Positions 28,208-37,654 of a DNA stretch of 64,000 nucleotides are shown piece after piece. This stretch comes from Nocardia huaxiensis. GTDB lineage: Bacteria > Actinomycetota > Actinomycetes > Mycobacteriales > Mycobacteriaceae. Position 1 is the stretch's first letter, and every line of letters starts with the position of its first letter. The stretch spans positions 6,138,001 through 6,202,000 of the forward strand of contig NZ_CP059399.1 of NCBI RefSeq assembly GCF_013744875.1, in the 5' to 3' direction. The translations under genes and the position numbers were made by a program. The notes under the pieces were generated by a model. The model was not told the DNA's origin. It saw nothing but the letters and a program-made list of their open reading frames with translations, and searched no databases.

Positions 28208-28903
28208 TCAACGGAATTCGTCCAGCAGCCAGCCGCCGGGGGTGCGTACGACGGTGGCGACGACCGTGGCCGGGGGCAGTGGGGTGCGCCGCCCGTCGGG
28301 GTAAACGACCGTCTGCTCGATGCCGATCTTGTATTGCTGCCGGTCCGGGTCGGCACCCTGGGGCGCCTGCTCACCGGACGCGAACGCGAACGCCTCGACG
28401 TGTGCGCCGGCCTTTCCCCAGTCGGCCCACTGCAGCGACGCCTTCGGCGTTTCCGCTCCGCTGGGTGGCGTATCCAGTGTACGGATCAGGGTGGGACCCA
28501 GCCATTTCCGCGCCCGTCGCAACGCCGCGTCCTGGGATTCGGTGGCCGGATACCAGGTGTAGATCTCACGCAGCGCACTCACGGCAACACCGTCGGCCGT
28601 GGCGGGATCGGGGGCCGGGGCCTTGTCCAGCAGGCGGGTGGTGGAAGTGGGCGGGGACAGCGTGGTGAAGCCCGAACCCTCCGAACTGCCGCTGTCGCCG
28701 CCGCATGCGGTGGCCAGCGTTGCGACGCTCAGCACCAGCATCACCACCCCGATCGCGGGTTGCACCGCCGGTTGCACACCGTCCGGCCCGCGCCGGCGGC
28801 GCAGCACCGGACCATTCCTCCAGGCTAGTCGCTGGGACCGACATGTGGGCGATACCAGCGGTTTTGCCGGATCGGCGTGTTCGCGAACACGGTCGCCGGT
28901 CAT
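28208..28903 (-). CDS. Membrane-anchored NTF2/VirB8-like protein
   Basis: 231 residues. About 48 basic N-terminal residues precede a hydrophobic segment (AIGVVMLVLSVATLATACGG) that is either a helix anchor or a poor lipobox. A Ser/Thr/Pro-rich linker leads to a compact domain of about 140 residues ending PGGWLLDEFR, the ending typical of NTF2-like folds. In Gram-positive type IV systems such proteins are VirB8 (TcpC) counterparts. ATG 28903 overlaps the stop of the OrfA-like gene (ATGA). The fold call is by pattern only. Confidence 0.6.
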   Translation of the reverse strand: MTGDRVREHADPAKPLVSPTCRSQRLAWRNGPVLRRRRGPDGVQPAVQPAIGVVMLVLSVATLATACGGDSGSSEGSGFTTLSPPTSTTRLLDKAPAPDPATADGVAVSALREIYTWYPATESQDAALRRARKWLGPTLIRTLDTPPSGAETPKASLQWADWGKAGAHVEAFAFASGEQAPQGADPDRQQYKIGIEQTVVYPDGRRTPLPPATVVATVVRTPGGWLLDEFR

Positions 28904-29208
28904 ACGCCCCGCTTGGCGTCATTGAGGGTTTCCACCAGGGTGCGGTTCATCTCCGCGGCCGCGGCCAGCTGCTGCTGGAGCAGAGCGACCTTGCGGCGCA
29001 AGGCGATTGCGTCCATGCGCTCCAGGCCCGGGGTTTCCGCGGCGCGCACCCAGTTGCGCACCGAATTGGTGTGCACACCGATCTGGTCGGCGACCACCCG
29101 GCACGCCTCGGATTCGGATCTGAGTTTGCCGGTCAGCGCGATGACCTGTTCGACCGCGGCCTGCCGCACCTCCGGCGACACTCTGCGGTAGGACCGATGC
29201 GGCATCAT
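28900..29208 (-). CDS. IS3 OrfA-like helix-turn-helix/leucine-zipper protein embedded in the operon
   Basis: 102 residues: RVSPEVRQAAVEQVIALTG, a transposase-type helix-turn-helix (SEACRVVADQIGVHTNSVRNWVR), then a heptad region (LRRKVALLQQQLAAAAEMNRTLVETL). This is the layout of OrfA of IS3-family elements. There is no OrfB integrase, no terminal inverted repeats and no target duplication. Both ends overlap neighbouring operon genes by ATGA (29205-29208 and 28900-28903). It therefore looks like a domesticated DNA-binding protein, perhaps an operon regulator or a substrate-DNA recognition factor. Confidence 0.78.
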   Translation of the reverse strand: MMPHRSYRRVSPEVRQAAVEQVIALTGKLRSESEACRVVADQIGVHTNSVRNWVRAAETPGLERMDAIALRRKVALLQQQLAAAAEMNRTLVETLNDAKRGV

Positions 29209-32200
29209 GCGGCACTCCCCTCGTCCCCACCGGTGTCCGTGCCGTGCCCGCGGCGCGCCGTGGTTTCGGTGAATTCGCTGAAACGCTGGTTGGTGTCGTG
29301 GATTCCGCTCTCCTTCTCCGAGAGCGTGAACTCCATGTGGAACGGGATGCCGGGGCGGCGGTCCTCACCGATCTTGAGCAGGAATTTGCCGGTGCCGGGC
29401 GCGGACGGGCGCGTCTGGCCGGGCTTGAGGGCCTCGCCGGTGAGCGCCTGCGGCGCAGACCAACTGGTCACCATTTCCTCCTCGGCGGACGTGAAGGGGA
29501 CCGTGGAATCCAACCGCTGGATCTCCTCGGCGGGCAGGGCGCCGAATATCTTGGCGCGGGCGCGTTCCAGGAAGCCGAGCGCCTTGGCGATGGCGGCCTC
29601 CGAGCCGAGCGCCTGCAGGTCCTTGATGGTGTGCGAGATCATGATCAGCGCGGTGGCGATGCTGCGCTGCAGACGGGTGAGCTCGTCCACGCGGTCGACC
29701 ATGAAGTCGCCCAGGCCCAGCACCTGCCACAGCTCGTCCATCACGACCTGGAAGTAGCGCTGCGGGCCCAGACCGGCGTCGGCGAGCACGTGCGCGGCCT
29801 CCACCGAGGCGAAACCGTCCGCCCAGCAGGCCAGCATGACGGCGGCCTTGAGCTTCTTGTCGCCGTTGGGGATGTGCGAGACGTCGATGCAGACGGCCGT
29901 GGACGCGGTGTCGATGGGAGTTGTGGTGTGGCCGTTGAAGATCGCGCCGAACGGGCCCTGGGTGAGCGCGCGCAGGGAACGGCGCAGGCCCTTGATGGCG
30001 TTCTGGTATTCGTCGGGATTGTCGGCGCCGGCGTCGAGCTGCAGTTCGTCGCCGCCGGCCACGATCACGGCCAGCAGATCGTCGAGGATGGGCGGCTTGT
30101 CCGGGGTGAACTCGCTGCCGTCCCGGTAGAGGATGCGCAGGCCCGTGGAGATGAGCGTCTCCTCGTAATCGCGTACGCGCGCACCGCGAACCAGCTCCAC
30201 CAGGCCCGCCACCAGGGTGACCTGGCGGGCGCGCAGCTCCTGCATGACCTGGGTCTGCAACACCGGCATATCGTCCAGCCGCGGTACGACCGAGCCGAGC
30301 ACGCCGGCGGCGAGGGGGTTGAGTTTCCCGTGCCCGTAACCCAAATCGATGACCTGCCCGCCGACCAGCTCCACGAGCTTGCGGTAGTCGGGCTTCACGT
30401 CGGCCAGGATGAGCGGCGTAATCCCCTGCGCCACACCACCCAGCACGATCCGTCGCACCAGCGACGATTTACCGAAACCGTTGAGCCCCAGCACGAAAAG
30501 GCTCGGCGCGGTGATGAAGCTGCCGCGCATGAACCAGTTCATCGGGTCGAAGCACACCGGCGCGCCGGTATGCAGGTGCGATCCCAGCGGCGTCCCGATC
30601 AGCGGCGCACCCGCACCCACCGACCACGGCCACAGCCCGGCGACCTGCGCTGTGGTGGCACGGTATTCGACGGGGCGGCCGATCACGTTCATTCGCCCGC
30701 CGCCCTCGCCTACATACCCGCGATCGGTGAGCTGCTGTGTGCTGCGGTCGAATTCGTCGAAGCTCCCGTACTCCATCCGCTCCGCGCGCGCCGCGAAATT
30801 CCGCCGCCGCAGATCATCGGTGTGCAGCCGGAACGTGGCCAGCGCGGCCCGAATCCCATTGCCTTCGCGCGCGGTGACTTCCAACCGCGCCCGCGTGGCA
30901 TCGTCGAGCAGCTTCGGCCCCGACTGCTTCTTCTTCCCGGACTGCTTCCGCACCGGCGTGGCTTCGATGTCCTTGCTGCGCCTGCCGCGTCGCGCACCCT
31001 TGCGCATATCGACATCCGCGGCAGCGACTTCCGGCCGCGGATTCCGCGCAGGGCGTTTCCGCACCGGCCGCTCCCCCGCGTCCCCGTCCGGCCGCACCCG
31101 CCGTTCCCGCTCGGGTCCCCCGGTGCGCCCACCGAGATGCACCCGATCGGCATCGGTGCGACGCGTCTCGCTCCCCTGGGGCCGGCCGCGCCGCACCTCT
31201 CGATCCTCGCCACGCCGTTCCTGGCCGCCCCGTGCGGGCCGTCCCTCCAGCTCGGGCGTCTCCGCATCATGCGCGCGTTCCCGCGTGCCTCGCCTGTTCC
31301 GCATCGCCTCCCCCTCTCCCCGGTCGGCCCCACGGTCGGCCCCCGGGGCGCGGCGCATCCGCTCACGCTCCGGCCCACCCGGGCGCTTCCCGCCCGAGCT
31401 CTCCGAACCCTGTTCTCGCCCACGCCCCCTGGCCTCCGAACCCGGCTCACGGGTACGACCACCGGCCGACCGCGGATCAGCATCGCGCGACCGCGCCGAT
31501 CCGGAACCCGCAGCCGCCGAACGGGTTTCGCCCGCACCGGCGTCCAGCCGCGCGAGCGCCTTTCCGGGCGCGGATCCAGCAGCTCCCGAATCACCCTGTC
31601 CCGCAGCGGCACCGGCTTCGCCGCGCGCACGGTCGGCATTGCCGCCGACCCGTCCGGCGGCCTCGGCCGATCCCGTGTGACCCGCGCCGGCATCATCGGA
31701 TCCGTCGCCGACGCCGGCAGCGGTTCGGCGCAGCGCGTCGAGCGGTCCTGCCGCGCGGTCATCGCCGCGGTCCGCGTGTCCGGGAGCATCCGAATCCGCA
31801 GCAACTGCGCCGGATTCACGGGGCGGTCGCGCCTTGTCGGGGCGGTTCGGCCCTGTCGCGCTGTCGGTGGTGGCCGCCGCGGATGCCTTCTGCACTGCGC
31901 CCGACCCGGTTTCGCCCATTCCGGCGGTGCGGTCGGACCTCCGGGGCGCATCCGATGCCGCCGAGGGCGCGTCACCGCCGGCCGTCGGCTCGGGTGCCGT
32001 ACTCGACTCGCGGGATCGCACCGAGGCTGCTGCCGGTTCGTGTGCTTCGGCCCCCGAGGACCTCTGCCGTGCTGCGCCGGAGCCGCTGTGCTCCGGCCCG
32101 CGCACCGCGCTGTCGGAGTCGAGCGTCTCCGCGCGTGCGGCAGGCTGCCCGGAGGATTCCTGAAGTGTGTGCGGCCGTTCGTCTTCCGGACCGGAAGCGG

Positions 32201-33497
32201 GCGATGTCGCGCGATCGCCGTCCGTGGCCCGCGATGCGGACGACCGCATCGGGTCGGCGACATCCGCATCGGCCGCGCGGCGCGCATGGCCGGGACTGTC
32301 CGCGCCATCGGCGGCGCGCCGCACCGATGCCGTTGTGGCGCTGTCGTGCTCGACCCGCGCATCGACTTCGGAGGCGCCGGGCCGGACCGATGCGGCCGCG
32401 TCGCGGGCATCCCCGTCCCGCGTTTCCGGCGTGGCGGACGTGCGGCGCAGAACGGGCGCTGCCTCGTCGGCGGTGTGGGAATCGGCCGATGTGTCGACTC
32501 CCGGTGTGACGGCACCGGTCGTCGCGTGACGGTCTGCGGCGGAGTCCGGAGTGGATGTGGTGGTCGCCGTGGTGGCCTGGCGAGCGGCGGGCGACAGCTC
32601 AGCGGGGCGTCCCTCCGCCGCAGCGGTGGGCGCGCGGCCCGGGGTGCGGGTGCGTTCCAGTTCGGCCATTTCGGCGGCGGCGCGGCGGGCTGTCGGGGAC
32701 GCCTCCGACGGTTGGTCGGGGATGCCCGAGGTGCGGGCTGCGGCGCGGGCGTCGGAGCGGGCCGCGATCTCGGCGGCGGCGCGACCGGGGGCGTTCAGGG
32801 ATTCGGCGGCGCGTTCGCGGCCGGAGGTGGTGCGGGAGGGCTCGCGGGCGCCGGCGGATGCGGATACGCCAGGGGTGGTGCGGGATTCATCGCGCACGCG
32901 GGCGGCGCCGGAGGTGGCGGGGGCCGAGCCGCGCGCGCCGGTGGGGCCGGATTTCTCTGCGGCGCGGGCGCTTTCGCGGGCCGCGATTTCAGCGGCGGCG
33001 CGGGCGGGTGCGCTGAGGTTCTCGGGCGGACGGCGGCGGGCGGAGAAGGTTCGGGCGGGTTGCGGCTCCGGGGTTTCCGGGGCTTCAGGGGCGGCAGTGT
33101 TCGGGTCCTGGGTGGTCCAGGAACCATCCTTGTGATTGCGGGGAACGTCGGGGTCGGTGGAGCGGCGGTCGGTGCCGCGGACCCGGGCGCTGGTGGTGCG
33201 GGCGGCGATGCGGGCGCGTTCGAGTTCGGCCATTTCGGCGGCTCGACGTTCGGCGCTCGTCATGGGGGGTGGGGTGGGCTCGGGTTCGAACGGGGTGTCG
33301 CGGCGCAGCAGGCGACGATCCGGGAGGGTGCCGCGGCGGGGGCGGTGTTCGTCGCGCACGACTCGGGGGGACGCCGCGGCTTCGGCATCCCGAGGAGGCT
33401 GGGCGGGGGCATCGGGGGTGGACCCGTCGCGGCGGGTGCCGCGGCGGGTCGAGGCCGAATCCCGTTCCCGGACCGGTGGTTCGAAGTCACGAGCCAT
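29205..33497 (-). CDS. VirB4-like ATPase with a giant disordered N-terminal extension
   Basis: 1430 residues. The C-terminal 570 residues are a VirB4/TraC-type hexameric motor: the domain starts about residue 856 (KLLDDATRARLE). Walker A GLNGFGKSS lies near residue 1006, then LILADVKPDYRKLVE and Walker B FQVVMDELWQVL near 1254. Residues 1-855 are low complexity (Arg, Ala, Asp, Glu, Ser, Gly). Early on there are four copies of an AAEIAAR/AAEMAELER motif (about residues 79-99, 161-181, 234-254, 266-286). VirB4 ATPases energise pilus or channel assembly. The N-terminal VirB4 half appears to be supplied by the upstream SCO6880-type gene. ATG 33497 lies 6 bases after that gene's stop; the 3' end overlaps the OrfA-like gene. 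Confidence 0.85.
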   Translation of the reverse strand: MARDFEPPVRERDSASTRRGTRRDGSTPDAPAQPPRDAEAAASPRVVRDEHRPRRGTLPDRRLLRRDTPFEPEPTPPPMTSAERRAAEMAELERARIAARTTSARVRGTDRRSTDPDVPRNHKDGSWTTQDPNTAAPEAPETPEPQPARTFSARRRPPENLSAPARAAAEIAARESARAAEKSGPTGARGSAPATSGAARVRDESRTTPGVSASAGAREPSRTTSGRERAAESLNAPGRAAAEIAARSDARAAARTSGIPDQPSEASPTARRAAAEMAELERTRTPGRAPTAAAEGRPAELSPAARQATTATTTSTPDSAADRHATTGAVTPGVDTSADSHTADEAAPVLRRTSATPETRDGDARDAAASVRPGASEVDARVEHDSATTASVRRAADGADSPGHARRAADADVADPMRSSASRATDGDRATSPASGPEDERPHTLQESSGQPAARAETLDSDSAVRGPEHSGSGAARQRSSGAEAHEPAAASVRSRESSTAPEPTAGGDAPSAASDAPRRSDRTAGMGETGSGAVQKASAAATTDSATGPNRPDKARPPRESGAVAADSDAPGHADRGDDRAAGPLDALRRTAAGVGDGSDDAGAGHTGSAEAAGRVGGNADRARGEAGAAAGQGDSGAAGSAPGKALARLDAGAGETRSAAAGSGSARSRDADPRSAGGRTREPGSEARGRGREQGSESSGGKRPGGPERERMRRAPGADRGADRGEGEAMRNRRGTRERAHDAETPELEGRPARGGQERRGEDREVRRGRPQGSETRRTDADRVHLGGRTGGPERERRVRPDGDAGERPVRKRPARNPRPEVAAADVDMRKGARRGRRSKDIEATPVRKQSGKKKQSGPKLLDDATRARLEVTAREGNGIRAALATFRLHTDDLRRRNFAARAERMEYGSFDEFDRSTQQLTDRGYVGEGGGRMNVIGRPVEYRATTAQVAGLWPWSVGAGAPLIGTPLGSHLHTGAPVCFDPMNWFMRGSFITAPSLFVLGLNGFGKSSLVRRIVLGGVAQGITPLILADVKPDYRKLVELVGGQVIDLGYGHGKLNPLAAGVLGSVVPRLDDMPVLQTQVMQELRARQVTLVAGLVELVRGARVRDYEETLISTGLRILYRDGSEFTPDKPPILDDLLAVIVAGGDELQLDAGADNPDEYQNAIKGLRRSLRALTQGPFGAIFNGHTTTPIDTASTAVCIDVSHIPNGDKKLKAAVMLACWADGFASVEAAHVLADAGLGPQRYFQVVMDELWQVLGLGDFMVDRVDELTRLQRSIATALIMISHTIKDLQALGSEAAIAKALGFLERARAKIFGALPAEEIQRLDSTVPFTSAEEEMVTSWSAPQALTGEALKPGQTRPSAPGTGKFLLKIGEDRRPGIPFHMEFTLSEKESGIHDTNQRFSEFTETTARRGHGTDTGGDEGSAA

Positions 33498-33503
33498 GGA
33501 GGA

Positions 33504-34994
33504 TCACCCCGCAAGTGCTTTCGGAATGGTGGCGTGCTCGGGCAGGATGACGCCGCAACCCAGGGAGGCGGCGAAGGCGGCGCCCTGGTAGCGGTAGCAG
33601 CGCCGGATCTTGAGCCGCGCCTGGGTGGACAGGTCCCGGGTGATCGCCTCGATGCGCGGCAGGTCACCGCGCAGCGGCTCGGTGATGGTCACCAGCGCGC
33701 CGAAGCGGGTGACGCCGTGGCCGCGGGCCTGCTCCTCGCGGGCCTGCTGGGTGGCGCCCACCCGGATGGTGGCCGAGGCCGACACGACACCGCGTTCGCT
33801 CTGCTGGGCGACGAGCGCGTTCTTGTAGTCGTCGTCGACGATCTGCGCGGCGTCACCGGCCGAGTGCGGGCGGTACACGATGGCGATGCGTTTACGCGGC
33901 ACTTCGGGATTCGGCGCGAGCAAGCGCTGCAGCACCCGCTCGTCGACCGCACCTTCGGGCGCGGTGTCCATCTCCCAGGTGACCGAGCGGCCGCCATCGT
34001 GGATGAAGTGATCCCAGCGCTCCTCGTGCGAAACCGGCCCGGCGTCAGCCCAATCCAGGCCGTGACCGCCGGGCTCGCCCGCCGCCACTTCCAGATCCGC
34101 CTGCGAGGCGGGGTCGTAGCTGCGCCGGATGAAGGAGATGACCTCGTCGGCCGACATGGGCTGCGCGCGCACGCCCGCCTCGGCCAGCGCCGCGCAGATG
34201 CCCGGCAGTCGCCGGCCGATCTCGACCGCTTCCTCGGCCGGGTTCTTGCGCCGCTCGGCGGTGGTGGCCTTGAACGTGATTGCCACCCGCGGCAACAGCT
34301 GCACGCGTTCCTGCGGCAGCTCGGTCGCCAGCTCGTACATGACCTGCTGCGCCAGATCCGGCGACTCCGGCCGTGTGATGGCGGAAACCTCGGTGAGCAA
34401 ACGGTTTCCGGTCTCGGGCACGGTGTCGATCACCGGCACGACGGCCACGATGTCGGAGGTCTGCCCCAGCGAGGCCAGGAAGGTGCCCCACGCCGCCACC
34501 CACCGGTCGATGACCGGCTGGTCCACGGCCTCGTGCCCCTGCGGCCAGGCCCGCAGAACCACTGTGTACTGCCCGAATTGGGGTAGGTGGATCATGCCGA
34601 AGCTGTAGCCGCCCGCGTCGATGCCCTCGTAGAGCCGCGACGGCGCCATGAGCCCGGGCAGCCGCGTGACACCGCCGGGGATCCGGGAGAACCGGCCACC
34701 GCGGTACACGTGCTCGCCCTTGGAGCGGCCCCGCAACCAATGGAACATCATCAATCCCGTCTCGTAGCCGGAGCGACCCCCGGTCCGCCACACCAGTGGA
34801 ACCATCACGATCACGCCGACGCCGGCCACCACCGCCGCCGGTTTGGGTCCGGCCACCAGCGCCACCAGCAGGGCGGTGATCACGACCGCGAAACCGACCA
34901 CGGTCTCACCCCAGCGCAGGCCGAAAAGTCCTGCGCTGCGGGGCTTCTGCCACAGTCCGTACGAGCGGCGCTCGTAGGTGTCGGTCATCGTCAT
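33504..34994 (-). CDS. SCO6880-family type IV secretion protein (VirB3/VirB4 N-half-like)
   Basis: 496 residues. Two transmembrane helices at about 27-65 (TVVGFAVVITALLVALVAG; VVAGVGVIVMVPLVW), a VirB3-like feature, are followed by a large cytoplasmic domain (YSFGMIHLPQFGQYTVVLRAWPQG, ERVQLLPRVAITFKATT, GALVTITEPLRGDLPRIEA). Actinobacterial type IV clusters regularly place an SCO6880 protein just before the VirB4-type ATPase, as here. Start ATG 34994 overlaps the stop of the upstream channel gene by four bases. Confidence 0.82.
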   Translation of the reverse strand: MTMTDTYERRSYGLWQKPRSAGLFGLRWGETVVGFAVVITALLVALVAGPKPAAVVAGVGVIVMVPLVWRTGGRSGYETGLMMFHWLRGRSKGEHVYRGGRFSRIPGGVTRLPGLMAPSRLYEGIDAGGYSFGMIHLPQFGQYTVVLRAWPQGHEAVDQPVIDRWVAAWGTFLASLGQTSDIVAVVPVIDTVPETGNRLLTEVSAITRPESPDLAQQVMYELATELPQERVQLLPRVAITFKATTAERRKNPAEEAVEIGRRLPGICAALAEAGVRAQPMSADEVISFIRRSYDPASQADLEVAAGEPGGHGLDWADAGPVSHEERWDHFIHDGGRSVTWEMDTAPEGAVDERVLQRLLAPNPEVPRKRIAIVYRPHSAGDAAQIVDDDYKNALVAQQSERGVVSASATIRVGATQQAREEQARGHGVTRFGALVTITEPLRGDLPRIEAITRDLSTQARLKIRRCYRYQGAAFAASLGCGVILPEHATIPKALAG

Positions 34995-36466
34995 CGCGGA
35001 ATGGTGCTCCTGCCGAGGTCGGGTGAACGGTTGGCCCAGGTGTCACCGGCGAGGTCGCCCATCTTCTCGTCGGCCCGGTTCAGGCTCGACGTGGCGGCCC
35101 GCACCTGGGCCGCCCGGTTGGCCGCGCGCGCCGCGCCTGACGGTACTGCGCCGGAACCGCCTCCGCCGGAAGGACTCGCGGCCGCCGCGCCGCCGCCTCC
35201 GCCACCGCCGCCCGGGCGTGGCGGGGGCACGGGCCGTCCGCCGGTGCCGGGCAGGCCGCGACCGGAGCCGCCGGGCGGGCGCGGGCCGCGGCCCGGACCC
35301 ACATGTCCCGCAGCGCCTGTCGTGGCGCGCGGCGCGACGGCACGCGTACCGACCGCACCGAGGGCCGCGACACCGACGAGGGTGCCGGTGGTGGCGGTCA
35401 AACCGGAACCACCGCTGCCGACGATGGCGACGGCCGGGGTGGCCAGACGCATGAGTGCGGGCAGCACGAACGCGACCGAGCACAGCAGCACGATGGCGAC
35501 CAGCATGCGCTGCGCCTGATCGGCATCCGGCAGCGTGCCCGCCTGACTGAGTTCGTCGACGTGCCCGGCGGTGGCGAAGGCGATCATGTACACGATGGCC
35601 GCCACCGGCTTGTAGAGCATGAAGGCGATGATCCAGCCGAGCAGTTTCGGATACGACTGCTTACCGGTATTGGTGCCGGAAGCCGCTGCGGCCAAGGGCA
35701 ATACACCGGCGGCCACGATCAGCAAACCCTGCCGGACGATGGCCAGCACGATCTGCGCGAGCGCCCCCAGCAGGCCCACGATGGCGATGATCAGCACCAG
35801 ACCCGGCGAGAAGGCTTGCAGGGCGGCGGTTTTCACCATCAGCTCGGCCAGGTTCTGGGCTTCGCCATTGGTGGAGTCGTTGATCACCCACTCGGAGAAC
35901 TTGTCCGAAGCCTGGGTGCCCGCCACGATGACCGCGCCCAGCATCCAGGAGCTGAAGATCACCCGCGCGAACATCCGGAACGATTCGGTGGCCTCGCTGA
36001 CCGCGGCTCCGCGCCTGGCTTCGGCGAGCTTCGCACCGGTGAGGATCACCGACACCATGAGTAGCAGGATCTGCGCCTGATACGTGTAGTCGTTGATCTT
36101 CGTGAACAGCGTGCCGGTGTCGCTGACTCTTTCGTTGGGCACCTTCATCCAGAAGGTGAGCGCCAGGATCAGCGCCTCGCCCAGACCGCTCATGAGCGAG
36201 TCCACCACCTTGCCGAAGGTGGAGTCCCAGGCCTTGTCCCGCACGGCTTCGGCCGCGTCGGTGGGGTGCGTGGCCACATTGCCGGCCTTGCACGCCGCCG
36301 AGGCCGCGTCACCGAGGGTGATGCCCGGGATGCCGAGTCCGTCGAGCGAGTCGTGGATCTCGTTGCAGGTCTCGTCGAAGCCGTAGGTCTGACCGTACGC
36401 CACGGTGGGCGTCGCGATCATGACGGTGAACACGACCGCCAGGATCGTGAGGAGCTTCCTCAGCAT
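34991..36466 (-). CDS. VirB6/TrbL-like polytopic membrane protein
   Basis: 491 residues from ATG 36466 with GAGAGGTGG upstream (GTG 36475 is an alternative). A signal-like N-terminus (LLTILAVVFTVMIATPTVAYG) and an external segment with two cysteines (ETCNEIH, AACKAGN) precede five or six hydrophobic helices (about residues 90-370). A long Pro/Gly/Arg- and Gly-rich cytoplasmic tail follows, with an 8-Gly run. The topology matches VirB6/TrbL channel components of Gram-positive type IV systems. It is coupled to the SCO6880 gene. Confidence 0.8.
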   Translation of the reverse strand: MLRKLLTILAVVFTVMIATPTVAYGQTYGFDETCNEIHDSLDGLGIPGITLGDAASAACKAGNVATHPTDAAEAVRDKAWDSTFGKVVDSLMSGLGEALILALTFWMKVPNERVSDTGTLFTKINDYTYQAQILLLMVSVILTGAKLAEARRGAAVSEATESFRMFARVIFSSWMLGAVIVAGTQASDKFSEWVINDSTNGEAQNLAELMVKTAALQAFSPGLVLIIAIVGLLGALAQIVLAIVRQGLLIVAAGVLPLAAAASGTNTGKQSYPKLLGWIIAFMLYKPVAAIVYMIAFATAGHVDELSQAGTLPDADQAQRMLVAIVLLCSVAFVLPALMRLATPAVAIVGSGGSGLTATTGTLVGVAALGAVGTRAVAPRATTGAAGHVGPGRGPRPPGGSGRGLPGTGGRPVPPPRPGGGGGGGGAAAASPSGGGGSGAVPSGAARAANRAAQVRAATSSLNRADEKMGDLAGDTWANRSPDLGRSTIPR

Positions 36467-36503
36467 GGGGTCCACCTCTCGATGGGTCGCAATGCCATCT
36501 CAT

Positions 36504-37331
36504 TCACCATTTCGTCCACCCCACCAGGGAATCGACCTTCTCGGTCTGTGAGGTCTTGGAGGTCGCCGGTTTGAGCCGCCAGTCCCCGGCGTCCCACACC
36601 ATGATCAAACGCACCGCCGACCACTGCTGCTGGTTGCCGAGCACCGGGCCGCGCACGGCCAGTCGCACGATCGCCATGTCGTCGGCGTAGTTCTCGATCT
36701 GGAAGGCGTCGGGCGCCACCAGATAGCGGGTCACCTTCTCCGGCTGCTGTTTCGGCAGCCGGTCGTCGGCCAGGGCCTGGTCGTAGGCGGCGATCTGCTG
36801 GGTGCTCACGCGCACCTGCCGCACATACAGTTCCCGGTCGGCCGGACGGGCATTGAGCCGGTAGGTGATCTGCGCGGCCGCCACCGCCGCACCCTGCGGG
36901 GTGTGCGAATAGCCCACGGCCAGACCGTTTTCCAGCTTGGTCGGACCGTCGGAGGTGGTGAACGGCACCGACGCCCCGTAGACCCGCTGCCAGCCGTGCG
37001 GGTCGGTGAGACCCGCGGGGGCGGCGGTCAGCCAGTCCGAGTCGCTCGCGCTGCGCTGCTTGGACGAGTCCTGCGGAAGCGGTTGTCCCGCAGGGTTGTT
37101 CGGGACGTCGACGCGCCGCCCGAACAGGTCGATATCCGGGGAGGCGAAGCCGGTCAACCCGGAATCACCCGAAGTCACTTGCCCGCCTTCGACTTTCACC
37201 GGCGACGAGGCCGCGTCGTCACGACTGAAGTAGACCACCGCGCCGACGATGAGGATCAGCACCACCACGGCTGCGGAGGCGATGACGCCGAACGAGACGC
37301 GGTCGCGCTCGGGCGACTCCTTCTCGCTCAT
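36504..37331 (-). CDS. Single-pass membrane protein, DUF8175-like (VirB8-like)
   Basis: 275 residues. A short basic cytoplasmic N-terminus, one helix (about residues 14-37, FGVIASAAVVVLILIVGAVVYF), and an external domain containing a Trp-rich block (HGWQRVYGASVPFTTSDGPT), a helical segment (LYVRQVRVSTQQIAAYDQAL) and the C-terminal RLIMVWDAGDWRLKP. Proteins of this type occur in actinobacterial secretion clusters and have VirB8-like architecture; the DUF number is from memory. GGAGG precedes ATG 37331. Confidence 0.68.
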   Translation of the reverse strand: MSEKESPERDRVSFGVIASAAVVVLILIVGAVVYFSRDDAASSPVKVEGGQVTSGDSGLTGFASPDIDLFGRRVDVPNNPAGQPLPQDSSKQRSASDSDWLTAAPAGLTDPHGWQRVYGASVPFTTSDGPTKLENGLAVGYSHTPQGAAVAAAQITYRLNARPADRELYVRQVRVSTQQIAAYDQALADDRLPKQQPEKVTRYLVAPDAFQIENYADDMAIVRLAVRGPVLGNQQQWSAVRLIMVWDAGDWRLKPATSKTSQTEKVDSLVGWTKW

Positions 37332-37383
37332 GATGGCGCCTCCAAGTTTCGTATCCCACTGGACAATTCAGCTGCACACGCCT

Positions 37384-37647
37384 TTACGTCGGCAGCAGGG
37401 CGAGGGCGATGCCGCTGGCCGAACTCGCCATGATGGCGCCCAGCAGGCTCATCACCACCCCGTGCGTCGCGTCGTTCTCGGCCAGGTCATCACGGAACGC
37501 GTACCAGAGTCTGCCCGCGGACAGGATCATCCAAGCCATACAGAACAGCAGCACGACCCACAGCAGCCAGTCGATCAGCTGCATGATGGGCCGGATCACG
37601 TCCGCCGGCATCTGCTTGTATGCCAGCACGGCCAGGGTGGCGTTCAT
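37384..37647 (-). CDS. Small two-helix membrane protein (VirB2-like), copy B
   Basis: 87 residues with two hydrophobic helices (LLWVVLLFCMAWMILSAG and VVMSLLGAIMASSASGIALAL) joined by a charged loop. It shares spacing and residues with the preceding 96-residue protein: W-VLL, AGR, and a C-terminal GAI-AS/TSAG helix. Small two-helix proteins in this position of type IV clusters are pilin or VirB2/VirB3-like. The stop of copy A lies 7 bases upstream of ATG 37647. Confidence 0.7.
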   Translation of the reverse strand: MNATLAVLAYKQMPADVIRPIMQLIDWLLWVVLLFCMAWMILSAGRLWYAFRDDLAENDATHGVVMSLLGAIMASSASGIALALLPT

Positions 37648-37654
37648 GAGCCGA

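Noticed and set aside
28900..29208. Active IS3 insertion sequence
   Set aside because: Only an OrfA-like frame exists; no OrfB, inverted repeats or target duplication, and both ends are coupled to operon genes.
29244..34586. 1780-codon open frame on the plus strand opposite the VirB4 and SCO6880 genes
   Set aside because: It is antisense to genes with clear Walker motifs; open antisense frames are expected in DNA of this GC content, and the product is low-complexity with no domain.
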